This document shows, one piece after another, positions 25,096 through 36,143 of a stretch of DNA of 64,000 bases. Location: contig JADCRB010000068.1 in NCBI GenBank assembly GCA_021464245.1, positions 14,200,475-14,264,474 of the forward strand. The letters are read 5' to 3'. The translations under genes were made by a program, and so were the position numbers. The notes under the pieces were generated by a model, which was not told the origin of the DNA, made no database searches, and saw only the letters and a program-made list of their open reading frames with translations. Position 1 is the stretch's first letter, and each line of letters starts with the position of its first letter. This DNA is from Carallia brachiata. Taxonomy: Eukaryota > Streptophyta > Magnoliopsida > Malpighiales > Rhizophoraceae.

Positions 25096-26631
25096 TCAGC
25101 AAGTTGAGCGGAGCCACTTATGAGGCACACGAAGGACACCACTTGCAACTTGTTGCCAAACAAAATAATAGTTAAGTGCCAAATGTTTCATCCTTGAGTT
25201 AAACATAGGATTGGCTATAAAATATGTGGCACTTAAATTGTCACTGAAAATGCTTGGTGTGTCATGCATTGGAATATGTAACTCCCGTAGAAGATTAAGC
25301 AATCAAGCAAGTTTTACGGTAATGGGTGGCTATGGTCCTGTATTCGGATTTTGTAGACGAAATAGCCACCTTTTGTTGTTTAATAGACTTTCATGAGATA
25401 AGAGTACAACCAAAGTAAATAATGTAAGCTAAAGTAGAGGTTCGATCATCAAAATCACCCCTCCAATCCGCATCACAGAATGCTTGAAGAGTAGTTAGAG
25501 TGGTAGTGGATCGATTGATTGCAAGCCATAATAAATCAAACATTTTAAATGTTGAAGGACAAGTTTTAGTGTAAACCAATGATGCTGGGTAGGAGAATAC
25601 ATATATTGAGACAATTTGTTAATGGCAAAAGCTATATTAGGCTGAGAAAGACAAAGATGCTGGAGAGACCCAACGAGTTGACGATAAGCGCTGAGGTAAA
25701 CCTTGCTTGAGTCATCTTGTGGTTGAAGTTTTGTTTCTGCCGCCATTAGCATGCTCTGTGTCTTTACAACTATAAAGCCAAATTGATCCAAAAGCCTTCG
25801 GCTGTATTGATGCTAATATAATAATTTCATTATGAGTGGGAACAATTTCCATTCTTAAGAAGTAATTTAATAAACCAAGGTCTTTGAGAGATAAGTGATC
25901 TAAAAGAGCCTAAAGAACTCGAGACAATAGTCTATCATTGTTACTAGTGAGGATCACATGATCAACATAAACTAAAATATAGAGCAAATCATCACACTGT
26001 TGATATAGGAAAAGAAAAGAACTAGAAAGTGCTTGAACAAACCCAAGCTAGAGCAAGAAACTATTGAATTCATGATACCAAGCTCGTGGTGCTTATTTTA
26101 ACCATAGATTGTTTTGTTCAGTTTGTACACATGTGTTGGTTTTGTTTTGTCAATGAAACTAGGTGGTTGAGACATAAAAACAATATCTGTCAGAGTTCTG
26201 TGTAAAAATGCATTATTAATATCAATCTGACGAAGAGACCAACCTCGTTGAACAGCTATAGAAAGAACCAAGCGGATGGTAGCCGACTTTACCACTAGAT
26301 TATATGTATCAATATAGCCTACACCAGGCCTCTAATGAAGACCCTTGGCTATAAGGCGGGCTTTAAGATAGTCTATTGCTCCATTGGATTTTCGTGTTAT
26401 TATAAACACCCATTTATTACCCACAACATTTGATGCTTCTAAGGGTAGAACAATGGTCCATGTATTATTGGTGACCAAAACATGAGATTCTGAATCCATC
26501 GCTGCTCTCCATAAAGGATCACTGAGGGCTTGAGGGACTGAGGTGGGTTCTATAAGGTTAAGGGAAGACGGTTTAGTGGTATATGATAGAATTTTTGGGT
26601 TGAACATTTGATTTTGAGAACATTTGACCAT
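25096..26631 (-). pseudogene. Copia reverse transcriptase and RNase H remnant
   Basis: Successive frames, in reading order from 26631 down, give DPLWRAAMDSESHVL, then NKWVFIITRKSNGAIDYLKA, then QIDINNAFLHRTLTD and VYKLNKTIYG. A YVDHVILTS site follows near 25985-25948; the family consensus is YVDD, so one catalytic aspartate is replaced. Next come AYRQLVGSLQHLCLSQPNIA and RNase H with FCDADWRGDFDDRTST and IFSDNLSATYFIANP. The parts lie in different frames separated by stops. Confidence 0.85.
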
Positions 26632-28021
26632 GGGATGTGTACGGATAGGTTGGAAGATTGGGTTGTGGATAGAGTTATCGAATCAGAAGATATTGCTGGA
26701 GAAAAATTTGGAACTGGTTTAAAGTTTCTTCTTGGCTTAGCAAAAGCGTTTGAATTTTGGGCAAGGGAAATGATAGCGATAGATGGAGGATATGCTTGAA
26801 CAAGAGTAGGAGACTGAATAGGACTCAAACCTAAAAGTTGCCCTAGAAGAATAACTGAACAGCATTCATCAGTTCCAACACCAACAGAATTTTGATTTGT
26901 AGAGAAAGATAAGGGTAAAGATGAGTAAGTTGGTTTGAAAGTCGGAGAAGTTGTTTGCCAAAAATCATTTGAATAACCCGATGACTTTGTAGAATAAGGA
27001 AATTGAGACTCAAAGAATTGGACATGTTGCGAGATAAAATTTTTTTCGTAAATAATATCATAACATTTGAACCCATTACGATGTGAAGAGTACCCGAGAA
27101 AAACACATCGTTGTGACCTAAAGGCAAGTTTGTGTAGAGTGTAGGACTTGAGCCATAGATAGCAGAGATAGCCAAATACCCTTAATCTGTCATAATTCAG
27201 GGAAGTGTTAAAGAGAACTTTATAGGGTGCTTTCATGGTAAGAGGTTTTGTAGGTAGACGATAAATTAAGTACACGGTTGCCTAAAAAGTATGAGACTAT
27301 AAAGATAATGGGAGGGTTGCTTTATGTAAAAGTATTAAACCTGTTGCAACAATATGTTTGTGCTTATAGTTGAATACACCCTTATATTCCAATGTAAAAG
27401 GATGTGTAAGGATATGGGAAATATCATGTGACAATAAAAAAGATTTTAATGCTTGAAACTCTCATTCCCTATTGGAATGCAAATATTTAATGGCCTAATT
27501 AAGTTATTTTTTAACTAGATTTTTTAATGTCAAAAACACTTGAAAAAATCAAACTTTAAGTGAAGAGGATAAAACCAAGTATATCTAGTAAAATGATCAA
27601 TAAAAACAACATAATATTTGCCCCCATCAGTGGACTCTATTAGTGATGGTCCCCATATGTCAGTAAAAATTATTTCAAGAGGCCGTGTATTGGACAATGT
27701 AGAATTGGAAAAAGAAAGATGATGACTTTTCTTACAGCAACATAAATTACACAAAGCGGTCTTGTTACCAATCGACTCACTGGGTAATGAGTGTTGTCTA
27801 AGCACATGTTCTAACACCTTAGAAGAAGGGTGACCCAAATGATGATGCCATAAAGATTGGGATTGAGTGATGGCAACAAGTGCAGAATGAGTAGCCAAGG
27901 AAAAGGTAGATAGTGGTTGAGTGACTGGAAAACGATAAGTGTCATTCTTAAGTGTTCCTCGCAGTAACGGTGCCCCCGTGCTCAAGTCCTTTACCAGACA
28001 AAAAGAACGAACAAAGTCCAC
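26632..28021 (-). pseudogene. Copia GAG-pre-integrase and integrase remnant
   Basis: LWHHHLGHPSSKVLEHVL and CNLCCCKKSHHL form the zinc-binding HHCC region. IIFTDIWGPSLIESTDGGKY supplies the first catalytic Asp. Downstream, MKAPYKVLFNTSLNYDRLRVFGYLC and RCVFLGYSSHRNGFKCY are the C-terminal copia integrase signatures. The catalytic core between about 27530 and 27275 is broken. Confidence 0.83.
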
Positions 28022-28099
28022 AAAAACCCAATTAGTTTGACAAAATTTGGAAACATGGATTAAATTGTTAGTAATAGCTGTAATTTAAGTTTGAAAGTT

Positions 28100-28270
28100 T
28101 GGACGATATGAGAGATTGAAAGGGAACCTGTATGTGTAATGGGCAAGCCTACTCCATTGCCAACACGGATTTCATCTGTTCCATCATAGTCAATGCACAA
28201 AAAGAGATTGCAGACATCTGCTATAGCACGGTGTGAAGCTCCTGAGTCAAGAATCCAATTTGAAGGATTT
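28100..28270 (-). pseudogene. Copia aspartic protease remnant
   Basis: A minus-strand frame reads NWILDSGASHRAIADVCNLF (about 28262-28203) and continues to VGNGVGLPIT. DSGAS is the protease active site of Ty1/copia polyproteins. It sits between the zinc-knuckle region and integrase, as expected. Confidence 0.8.
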
Positions 28271-28344
28271 GGGGATGAAAGCTGGGTTCACAGCTGGAAT
28301 GTTATTGGACTGAGTGTGTTTTTGAAAATATGATTTGCTTTTGA

Positions 28345-29211
28345 AGCATTGCTTTGCAGTGTGACCATAGTGATCACAAATCTAGCAAACAGGTTTACCT
28401 AGATTGGGTGGGAAGCCAAAAGAATTGCCATGACGAAAGGTAGATTAGCCATACCTTGCCACTGCCAAGGATTCAACTTCTGCCACATAAAGGAGAATTA
28501 GTTTGCATTTGGAAATGAGAATTAGTAAGCATGTAGCGAGTAACGTGAGCGGACATGGGAGATTCTATAGCTCGATCCTCTTTCTTGAACATAGTCTTAA
28601 AATCAATCAGTTTGTCATGTAACTCTTCAAAAGTAATGGGAAATTCACGAGCCTTGATTGCATTTATGAGTTCTTTAAACTGATGACCAATGCCATTGAG
28701 AATGTGAATAATAAGATCATTTGTAGCAATGGAAGAATATATTATGGCTAGTTCATCAGTAATGGCTTTCATATTTTGTAGATATTCAACTATGCGCTTG
28801 GTTCCACGCGGTTCAAATAGTTTCTCTTTTAAAGCCATCATTCGAGAATGAGAAGAATTAGCATATATTTTGAATAACTTATCCCATGCCTCTTTGGCTA
28901 TAGATGCTGAGGCGATCAAGAAAACAAGATTATCATAAACAAAGGCAATGATAGCATAAAGAAGCAATTGATCTTGTCAAAACCGAATGGCAAATTCTAG
29001 ATTGAAAATATGGTGTTCTTGATATAACCATTAAGATTATAACCAAGTAATAGAGAATTAAACTGAGCTCTTTAGGAAGAATAATTTGATGATGTGAGTT
29101 TGAGAAAAAGTTGGGCTTTTACATAATTGCAATTAAGCTGATTGAATTTGGTAGAGTAACAGAAGTTTGAACATTGATTGTAGAAGAAGAGGAAGAACTT
29201 TTGGAAGCCAT
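28345..29211 (-). pseudogene. Copia Gag remnant with zinc knuckle
   Basis: The first codons, from ATG 29211, read MASKSSSSSSTINVQTSV. The frame then shifts to LNCNYVKAQLFLKL and the UBN2-type Gag core (AKEAWDKLFKIYANSSHSRM, YLQNMKAITDELA, FEELHDKLIDFKTMF) at 28967-28473. The zinc knuckle C-x-I-C-D-H-Y-G-H-T-A-K-Q-C near 28395-28345 has a stop between its first two cysteines (TAG where CAG is likely). Confidence 0.82.
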
Positions 29212-29245
29212 TTTTGTTATTTTTGAAGTTGTTAAGCTTTGGAGG

Positions 29246-29257
29246 GCTCTGATACCA
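29246..29257 (-). promoter_or_regulatory. Copia primer-binding site
   Basis: The minus strand reads TGGTATCAGAGC immediately inside the 5' LTR. This is the standard complement of the 3' end of initiator methionine tRNA used to prime copia reverse transcription. It fixes the orientation and the LTR edge. Confidence 0.9.
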
Positions 29258-29456
29258 TGATAAATCTAAGAGAAAAAACAATAATTTGAGAGAATAATAA
29301 TTTCAGCTCTATTGAACTCTTTGTGAAGAGATCTTTAAATAAGAATACAAAGTTGGAGGATATCATCTAACTAACTGTACAATTGAATTTCTCTCTTGAT
29401 AAGATAACAAGAAGTTAAATTTGAATGAAATAATAAAGGATAACTATTATCTGATA
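29258..29456 (-). repeat. 5' LTR of the copia element
   Basis: Partner of 24810-25006. On the minus strand it ends TTTATCA directly before the primer-binding site. The outer edge overlaps the start of the target duplication of the neighbouring retroposon. Confidence 0.8.
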
Positions 29457-29468
29457 ACAACAGTATTG

Positions 29469-29807
29469 TCTATTACATAAGCAGGGGACTTTGATGCACA
29501 TGGTAGGGTTTTAGACGAGTAGGTAATTGTTATTTGTTTGTTATGACAAGTGTCCTGGAGTGCTAGAACTGCATTCACAATGTGTACCGAAGCAACTTGA
29601 TTAGGTGTTGAATAGATTTTTGGCAGTTAGGACGCAGAGGCATTCTATTTTTTGGCATAGGCACTACTGCTGAATCTTTTGCTAGGTATGAATCATCTGA
29701 TCTGATCTTTACCTAGTGTCTTTTGTTTGGTGCACAGATGACTTTTGGGTGTTCATTTCTTAGTGAACACTATAAATAAAATGTTGTTGGCTGTTCAAAA
29801 AAAAAAA
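29469..29807 (+). mobile_element. Poly(A) retroposon with 16-bp target duplication
   Basis: A 339-bp segment ends in A11 (29797-29807), with AATAAA about 20 bases before the tail. It is bracketed by GATAACAACAGTATTG (29453-29468) and GATAACAAAAGTATTG (29808-29823), which differ at one base. This is the product expected of LINE-type target-primed insertion. No pol III boxes are evident, so a 5'-truncated LINE tail or a retroposed mRNA 3' UTR are the options. I do not recognise the source. Confidence 0.72.
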
Positions 29808-29912
29808 GATAACAAAAGTATTGGTCCTTCGATTATAATTCAGATGCCTCCATATTATTCACTTAATAATAATAGTTTCTTAGGGTTCATATTAATATTT
29901 TATGTGTTGTAG

Positions 29913-30427
29913 TTTCCTTTAGGGATGATAGAGAGAATTTGGTTGCTGTCAAAGTTAAAGGACATTTCAAAAATAGTTTTGGGGACTCCTATAATTTCAT
30001 TCACGTATTCTCTGTTAGTTCATCCCCTGGGACGTTCTCGCGGATGCCTAGACGTGCTGGATCAGATCATGAGCATGTGCTTCTATGGTACGATGTCGGA
30101 TTCAATTAGACAGCTAAGGAATGTGACTGGGCTGGTGACCGCTGCTGCTACGATGAGCTATCGTTTGAATTTGGACCTGATTGCATAAAATCGGGCAACA
30201 TGGTTTCTAGAGATTGTTTTAAGGTAACTAAATGTGGGATTCATCGACTCTATGCCCAAGATAAAGAATGCAATAGATTACAAATGCCAACAGAAGGGGA
30301 GATGTAGACGAGGATGAATCTTCTGAAGGAAGCTGTCAAAAACAAGACCTACTTAGAAGCAATTAGAAGCCCTAATGATGATGGGAGTGAAGAGGAACCT
30401 CATCCTAAAAGATTGAAACAAAATTGA
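29913..30427 (+). pseudogene. TNL pseudogene, post-LRR (C-JID) exon
   Basis: The frame from about 29920 reads DDRENLVAVKVKGHFKNSFG, then SDHEHVLLWYDVGFN, a stop, ECDWAGDRCCYDELSFEFGP and VTKCGIHRLYAQDKECN. This is the C-terminal jelly-roll/Ig-like region typical of dicot TNLs. It ends EEEPHPKRLKQN before TGA at 30425-30427, comparable with GEEPHSERLK at the end of the intact TNL at 17-8649. Two in-frame stops are present. It is the continuation of the LRR exon at 23441-24628, about 5.3 kb away after the copia and retroposon insertions. Confidence 0.82.
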
Positions 30428-31027
30428 TGGCCTGCCTGAAAAGAAGAAACTCCTGCCTGCCTTTAATCATACAACAGAAAAAAACCACCAATGTTACCGG
30501 CCACTATTCCTAAACTGGCTTATTTTTTCTCTTTAGTATGAAGTCTATCTTGAATTTACTACACGGCATTCTAGCGCAACTGCTTCTGTGATGGCTCCAA
30601 TTTGAGTCTTCTTCTCCTCCGACCCAAACTAAAGAGACGTGCTCGAGCTTTTGAGCACAAAAGGTATGTCAAGACTCAGAATGGCAAAAGCATAGGCTTT
30701 TAAACTTTTTTCCTTTTTTTTTTTGGTTGTTTTTGGTCGTTAAAAAATAAAAAGTAAGGATTATATCCTACAATAGGGATTAAATCCTACAACCTCGTTT
30801 AGAGAGAATTGCACTCGCTCTCTACAAAGTGAATTGGTTATTTACACTGAACTCATAAAAGAGCAAACTTTATGGACACATTGTCACTGACCACTTATAG
30901 GAATTCTACAATACTAAATGTACCATTAGCTGCACTAAACACCTTGGCAAAAATTTAAACTTATGACCCTAAATATGAATAAAATCTTCTAATTACTAAA
31001 TTATAATGATCGATCCTTTTTTTTTTT
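30428..31027. other. Spacer after the TNL pseudogene
   Basis: This holds the 3' UTR-like tail of the pseudogene and AT-rich sequence with T-runs. A short direct repeat (GATTATATCCTACAA / GATTAAATCCTACAA) lies near 30751-30790. No gene seen. Confidence 0.4.
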
Positions 31028-31401
31028 GGGTTAATGTCAAAAACAAACAATGAACTTTTCCTTTTCTTTTTTTTAAATCTATCATAATATATCATGAACT
31101 TTGTAATTGGTTATAAATCTATCATATTATCATTCTATATAAACAAATTTGTACCAATTTTCAACATTCTAACCTTAAATCTCCCCAAACAAATCATAAA
31201 TTTTTCATTTTTGAATTGAAAATTTAGATTTAAGGTTAAAATATTAAAAATAAATATGAAATTTATTGCTATTCAATGGCAGCATGATAGATTTAGAACT
31301 AATAAAAGAATTCGTGATATATTCTAAAAAAAAATTTCAATGATAAATTTAAAAAACCGAAATGTTTATATATTTTTCTTTTTGGATATTAAGTGTTAAC
31401 C
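31028..31401. mobile_element. MITE with GGGTTAA ends, Mutator-like
   Basis: It begins GGGTTAATGTCAAAAAC and ends AAGTGTTAACC. The arms are mirror images over more than 100 bp (for example CTAACCTTAAATCTC against GATTTAAGGTTA). It sits in a poly(T) stretch, so the target duplication (about nine T on each side) is compatible but not informative. The ends match those of the elements at 3653-4123 and 4341-5996. Confidence 0.62.
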
Positions 31402-31622
31402 TTTTTTTTTTTGGTTTTTTTTCTCCCTTTTAAAGGAATGTGTTTTGAAAATTTGTTGGTCGACCGTGGATTGCTTTAAAAGTGTAGCCCGGGTTAATGT
31501 CCACCAGAAATAATTAAGAGAAGACCCAAGTGGTAAGGGCCCACTTCGATATGCTTCGAAAAATCGTGGCCCTTTGGGCCCAAACCTTGGGAATCCTTAA
31601 CCAATGTTGTCTTCATCAATAT

Positions 31623-31761
31623 CCACTTTAAAAAACAAAATTTACTAATCAAAGCATCTATTTCCTATTGAAAAGTCAACTTCTTTTTTCGACCAAAAAA
31701 AAAGTTGACTTTTCAATAGGAAATAAATGCTTTGATTACTAAATTTTGTTTTTTAAAGTGG
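31623..31761. repeat. 60-bp-arm hairpin with 19-nt spacer
   Basis: Arm 31623-31682 is the reverse complement of 31702-31761 at 58 of 60 positions. The spacer is 31683-31701. Weaker inverted homology extends a few bases outward (CTTCATCAATAT against ACATTGAAG). No MITE termini or target duplication are seen. A transcript would form a long, nearly perfect stem. It could be a recent inverted duplication or a small-RNA-producing hairpin. Confidence 0.85.
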
Positions 31762-32264
31762 ACATTGAAGTCAATCACGTCAATTTCCCTTTCTTTTTCT
31801 TTTTTTTCGTTTAATTTGAATCCACATGTAGGAAATCTTGTTTTTCTTTTTCGACAACCAGTTGCAATCAAATAAAAACATTTTTCTTTAATTTATAATC
31901 TTTGTTCAATTGTAAAAGAAAATGCTGACTGCATATTCCCACCCATTACAATCTTTCGATGATGACTAGGCTGTTTCAATGTTTCTCAAATAAATTGTAA
32001 AGTATTTGCAAGAACATTCTTCTAATCAAAGTCCCTTAATATAATGCGCTAGTTGAATGCTTCAACTCTTATCATATATCCATATCTGGACTACCTTTAG
32101 GATTTGCAAGAGTTGACAAGTGTGAGCTCGTGCAACCACGTTTTTTGTCTACCATGGTTCAAACTTCTGCCAACCCACCAAAGTTTACACTGGAGATCAT
32201 GGTGCACCACCACCTTCCACTTAATAATAATAATTAGGGCATAGATCCATGTTCGAAAGAATTA
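31762..32264. other. Spacer with no recognised gene
   Basis: Mixed-composition intergenic DNA. I see no ORF, tRNA or transposon end in it. Confidence 0.35.
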
Positions 32265-32432
32265 TTTAGAAAAAATGTCTATAATGTAACAAATTTTTAA
32301 CTTTGTGCAACTACGTTTATAAAATATAAAAACAAAAAAAAATACATAGGTTATCGCTTTAATTTGTTATTACACAAATTATCAATTTAGTTACACCAAA
32401 TTAAAAATTTATTACATTTTTACACATTATCG
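32265..32432. mobile_element. Small MITE upstream of the pectate lyase relic
   Basis: TGTCTATAATGTAACAAATT near the left is mirrored by AATTTATTACATTTTTACACA near the right, with further inverted homology (GTGCAAC against GTTACACC). It is about 170 bp with no coding content. It ends just over 100 bp before the pectate lyase start codon. Exact ends and target duplication are not resolved. Confidence 0.45.
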
Positions 32433-32545
32433 GGACACCAAGTAGGGCAAGAATCTCCGGATGTGTACTTTTTTGTAATAATTATTATCAATCTCTTATA
32501 CAATCTCTTCCCCCTTGTTGGCCATTTGTACATCCCACACATACC

Positions 32546-34038
32546 ATGGCCTCACTAGCTAATGATCTACTATGGCTCTCAATGTGTACTCTTCTTGCAT
32601 GCTCATCTTTCACTTTGGGAGCTCATGCAACAGGCTACTACAATTATAAGTCTAAAGCCTTACCATCAGCAACCAAGAAAGTCTTTGAACGCCATTGATT
32701 CCTGCCGGCGCACCAAGTCCAATGGGGCTACCGATCGCCAAGCCTTGGCCGATTGCGCTGTGGGTTTTGGCCAAGAAGCAGTAGGAGGAAAATAGGGGAA
32801 AATATATGTAATCACAGCCCCTGATGATGATCCTGTGAATCCTAAGCTGGGCACGCTACGGTATGAAGCCATCCAAAAAGGGCCTCTATGGATCATTTTC
32901 GACAAGAACATGGTTATCACACTCAAACATGAGCTTATGGTGAATAATTACAAGACTATTGATGGAAGAGGGGCTAAAGTGGAGATTGGGGATAGGCCTT
33001 GCCTAACCATTGAAGGTGTTAGCCATGCTATCGTACATGGGATTAGCATCCATGATTGTAAGCCTGGGAATCCCGGCCTTGTTCGGAGCACACCTACACA
33101 TGTCGGACAACGTCTAGGCTCCGATGGAGATGCCATTGATGTTTTCGCATCTTCTAATATTTGGATTGATCATTGCTATCTTGCACGTTGAGCGGATGGC
33201 ATAATTGATGTGATTCATGCCTCAACAGCAGTCACCATCTCCAACAATTACTTCTTCCAGCATAATAAAGTATTTAATTAGCTAGATAACTATATAAGCA
33301 ACATTCCTTGAAAAAAAATAGCCATTTGAACCAGTTTCTATCTGTGGTACCAATCACAAGGGCACTTACAGGTGATGTTGCTAGGACACAATGATGCGTA
33401 TACGGTAGATAAAGTCATGAAGGTAACCGTTGTCTCGAACCATTTTGGTCCTGGACTCGTTGAAAGGATGCCAAGGTTAGTGAAATTTGTGACCAAAGTT
33501 AAGAAATTTGCACTTGGGACTAATTAAAAGCCTATGCATGATAGAATTGCATATTTCGTGAATTACACCTGCAGGGTAAGGTTTGGCTATGCCCCCGATA
33601 TGATGAATGGATTATGTACGCCATTGGTTGCAGCGCCAATCCAACTATCTTTAGCGAAGGGAACTACTTTGTAGCCTCAGATAATTCCTCTGCCAAACAG
33701 GCGCATGTTAAGCTTGAAGACAAACAAATTTTTTTTTTAAGTAAAAAAAAAAGAATTGCTCAGCCATGACACTGTTATTGACATGAAGGGAATGCTGCTG
33801 TTTGTTTCTTCTGTGACAGGTTACGAAGAGAGAAGCAGACAGTGGTTGGAAGAATTGGAAATGGAGGTCATCTAAGGACTTGTTCTTGAACGGAGCTTAC
33901 TTTGTTCAATCTGGGTATGGGAGTTGTTTACCACTTTATTCCCGTACTCAATCATTCCTGGTTTCTCCAGGATCTCTGGTTCCAGTTTTAACATCTAACG
34001 CAGGACCCTTGAGTTGTGTTGCCGGTAAAGCATGCTAG
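32546..34038 (+). pseudogene. Pectate lyase (PL1 family) pseudogene
   Basis: ATG at 32546 opens a signal-peptide-like start (MASLANDLLWLSMCTLLACS). The frame then shifts near 32690 to IDSCRRTKSNGATDRQALAD, and a stop follows VGGK at about 32795. The core frame 32806-33191 carries KGPLWIIFDKNMVITLKHEL, YKTIDGRGAKVEIG and the PL1 signature WIDHCYL, but ends in TGA where LARC-A-D-G is expected; downstream sequence reads ADGIIDVIHASTAVTISNNY. Further exons: 33370-33476 ([12 protein letters not shown]), about 33574-33735 (YDEWIMYAIGCSANPTIFSE) and 33822-34038 (TKREADSGWKNWKWRSSKDL to GKAC, TAG). The family cleaves de-esterified pectin in the wall with Ca2+. At least one frameshift and two stops indicate that it is inactive. 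Confidence 0.88.
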
Positions 34039-34910
34039 CAGAAGGGACATAGCAAGCCCCTGGAATTGAATTTGAATTCAGTCCCATTACACGTACAGGG
34101 AAAATGGGAGACAGGTAGTGATACGTTGCGATCCGCTGTAATTTTTCTGCAACCAAACGCTTAATTTTTACAACAAAAAAATAAAAAAAAATTTTATTTG
34201 CTTCTTTATTGCAAATTTTAAGTGCCTATGCGGTCAGTTAGAACACGTCGCTCGTCTCTCATTTTCCGAGTCTATGTATGTTTTCTAATTTGAAATTAAC
34301 CTTGTATGGAATTCGTTCTCACTTTTTTTTTTCTTTGTATGCTAACACCTTCAAGACATTGTTATGATAGAGAAAACTCTGCATGCATACTTCCATAACT
34401 TTGCAACTTCGGCGCTACACGAACTTTAAAGCCCAGATTTCTGCGGGTGTTTGTAATATGTTTAATTCTGTATGTTGGCAGAGTTAGTTTGCTTTTTGTG
34501 TGCCATATTGATTACTGTTGATATCCTAAGGTTTCATCATTCAAATTTGATTGATTACAAAACATTGATAATTACTAATATGTTCATTTAAATTTGTGTA
34601 GTTACAAGTTTAGCATTAAAGCTTTCAAAACTTTAATTTCTTAAAGTATGGAAGAAGTGAACAATAGTCCATAAAGAAGGTTTCATGTAGTAACATTATT
34701 AGTCCAAAATTAGAAGCTAAAAGGAAAAGTAGATTGACCCAAAATGGAGGCACACGTGATCAAAATTTGAGGCGCCAAACTCGTTGGACCTTACTTGCAC
34801 ATCATTCTTTTCAATCAAGACATCAAGCTATATAAGTAACACTAGATCTATAATTTTGAAAAATCACTGCAGATAGCTGGAAGATAATCATGTAATGAAT
34901 CTTATATAGA
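34039..34910. other. Spacer downstream of the pectate lyase pseudogene
   Basis: It begins with the 3' UTR-like tail of the relic. The remainder is AT-rich with no ORF I can support. The part after about 34560 may belong to the U3 of the LTR-like sequence that follows. Confidence 0.35.
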
Positions 34911-34913
34911 TAG

Positions 34914-36143
34914 AAAGATAATTCTGTCTAATTTTCAAATCCTCAAGAATCATCTCAATTGGATATTTGTGAAGGAAGTTATGGTCTATCAACTGAAAGG
35001 CGTTTAATCTATCAAGGTAGACATGATCAATCTAATTTCATAGATGATTGAGATTAAATGAGAAATAATTAGTTATTGAGCCTTATATGCATACAAAGAT
35101 AATTCTGTCTAATTTTTAAATTGACAAGAATCATGTTAATTGGATATCTATAGAAGGAGATATTGCTAAAATACTGAAGGGTGTACAGTCTATCCTGCGT
35201 AGCAGGATCAGTCAATTTCCAGAAAGCACCAAGGCTAACTGAAGTGGAATCAGGCCATGATCTATACATGGATAGAAAGTTCTGAATGTTTACTTTAAAC
35301 ACAAGAATAGAGATGTAATTTGGAGCTATATATAGAAAGATATGAATGATTTTATAAAGAATTGTCAAATCTGTCAAAACAATCATTATTATTTAATGTC
35401 ACGATTTTGGGGATTTATCGGTTATAAAATTAACCTTTATTAATACATTGCAGTAGCCCCTACACTCTCCTTCACCTATAAATAGGTGCCTCTACCCGTA
35501 CTCCATTCATCTCTCTTCATTTTTCTCATTCTCTCTACTGTGCTAGTTTGTTATTGTGCAAGATGAGTGTTTTTCTTTGTAGTGTACAAAAGTGAGCTTT
35601 TGAAATAGAAGGTATTTGTGTTAAAAGAAAACGAGTATTTCTTTGATTGAGAATGTTAGTATGTGTGTTCTTTAGTCATTCAAGTGTCTGAGGTTGTAAT
35701 AGTGATCTAGAGATCATAAAATTGTTGTCGTTCTCCTCACAATTAAGGAGTTGTTTTGTTAGTAAAGTTGAAACTTTCGAGAGAAGAGAACACAGAAATA
35801 AGAATTCCAAATCTCTATAAATCACTCGTGTCCAGCTCTTTTTTCTTATATTATTTAATATTTGTTCTTACGTATACACTTAACGTGTTCTTTATTCACT
35901 TGTTTATTTTCCTTCATTGGTATAGATCATTTCAATTCTCTTATTTTATAATTGTTATTATTTGTTATGTACTTATTCATTCTATAAGTCATAATCTATT
36001 TTTTAAGGTTTATTATTAGGCCTATTCATTATAAATATTTTTGTGACTCAGTTTACATTTAAGTTCAATAACTACTCAATTTTTAATAACTTTTCGTTCA
36101 ACTACCCAATTCACCCTCTATTGGGTTCCTTTTAGGACCAACA
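34914..36143 (+). repeat. LTR-like remnant (probable solo LTR, copia type)
   Basis: The right end reads CCCAATTCACCCTCTATTGG and then GGACCAACA at 36143. This is the end pattern of many plant copia LTRs, but no primer-binding site follows. A TATA box (CTATAAATAGG, about 35476-35486) lies in a promoter-like stretch. To the left, AAAGATAATTCTGTCTAATT recurs at 34914 and 35095, a 181-bp spacing like U3 tandem repeats. The left LTR edge is unresolved; TG at 35397 is one candidate. No target duplication found. Confidence 0.45.

Larger units (their letters stand above)
24810..29456 (-). mobile_element. Degenerate Ty1/copia LTR retrotransposon inserted in the TNL pseudogene
   Basis: Two LTRs of about 197-199 bp (24810-25006 and 29258-29456) flank decayed gag, protease, integrase, RT and RNase H in copia order on the minus strand. 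The primer-binding site TGGTATCAGAGC, complementary to initiator tRNA-Met, directly follows the 5' LTR. The flanks ACAAA (24805-24809) and ACAAC (29457-29461) may be the 5-bp target duplication with one change. Many stops and frameshifts, plus YVDH at the RT site where YVDD is expected, show it is dead. Confidence 0.87.
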
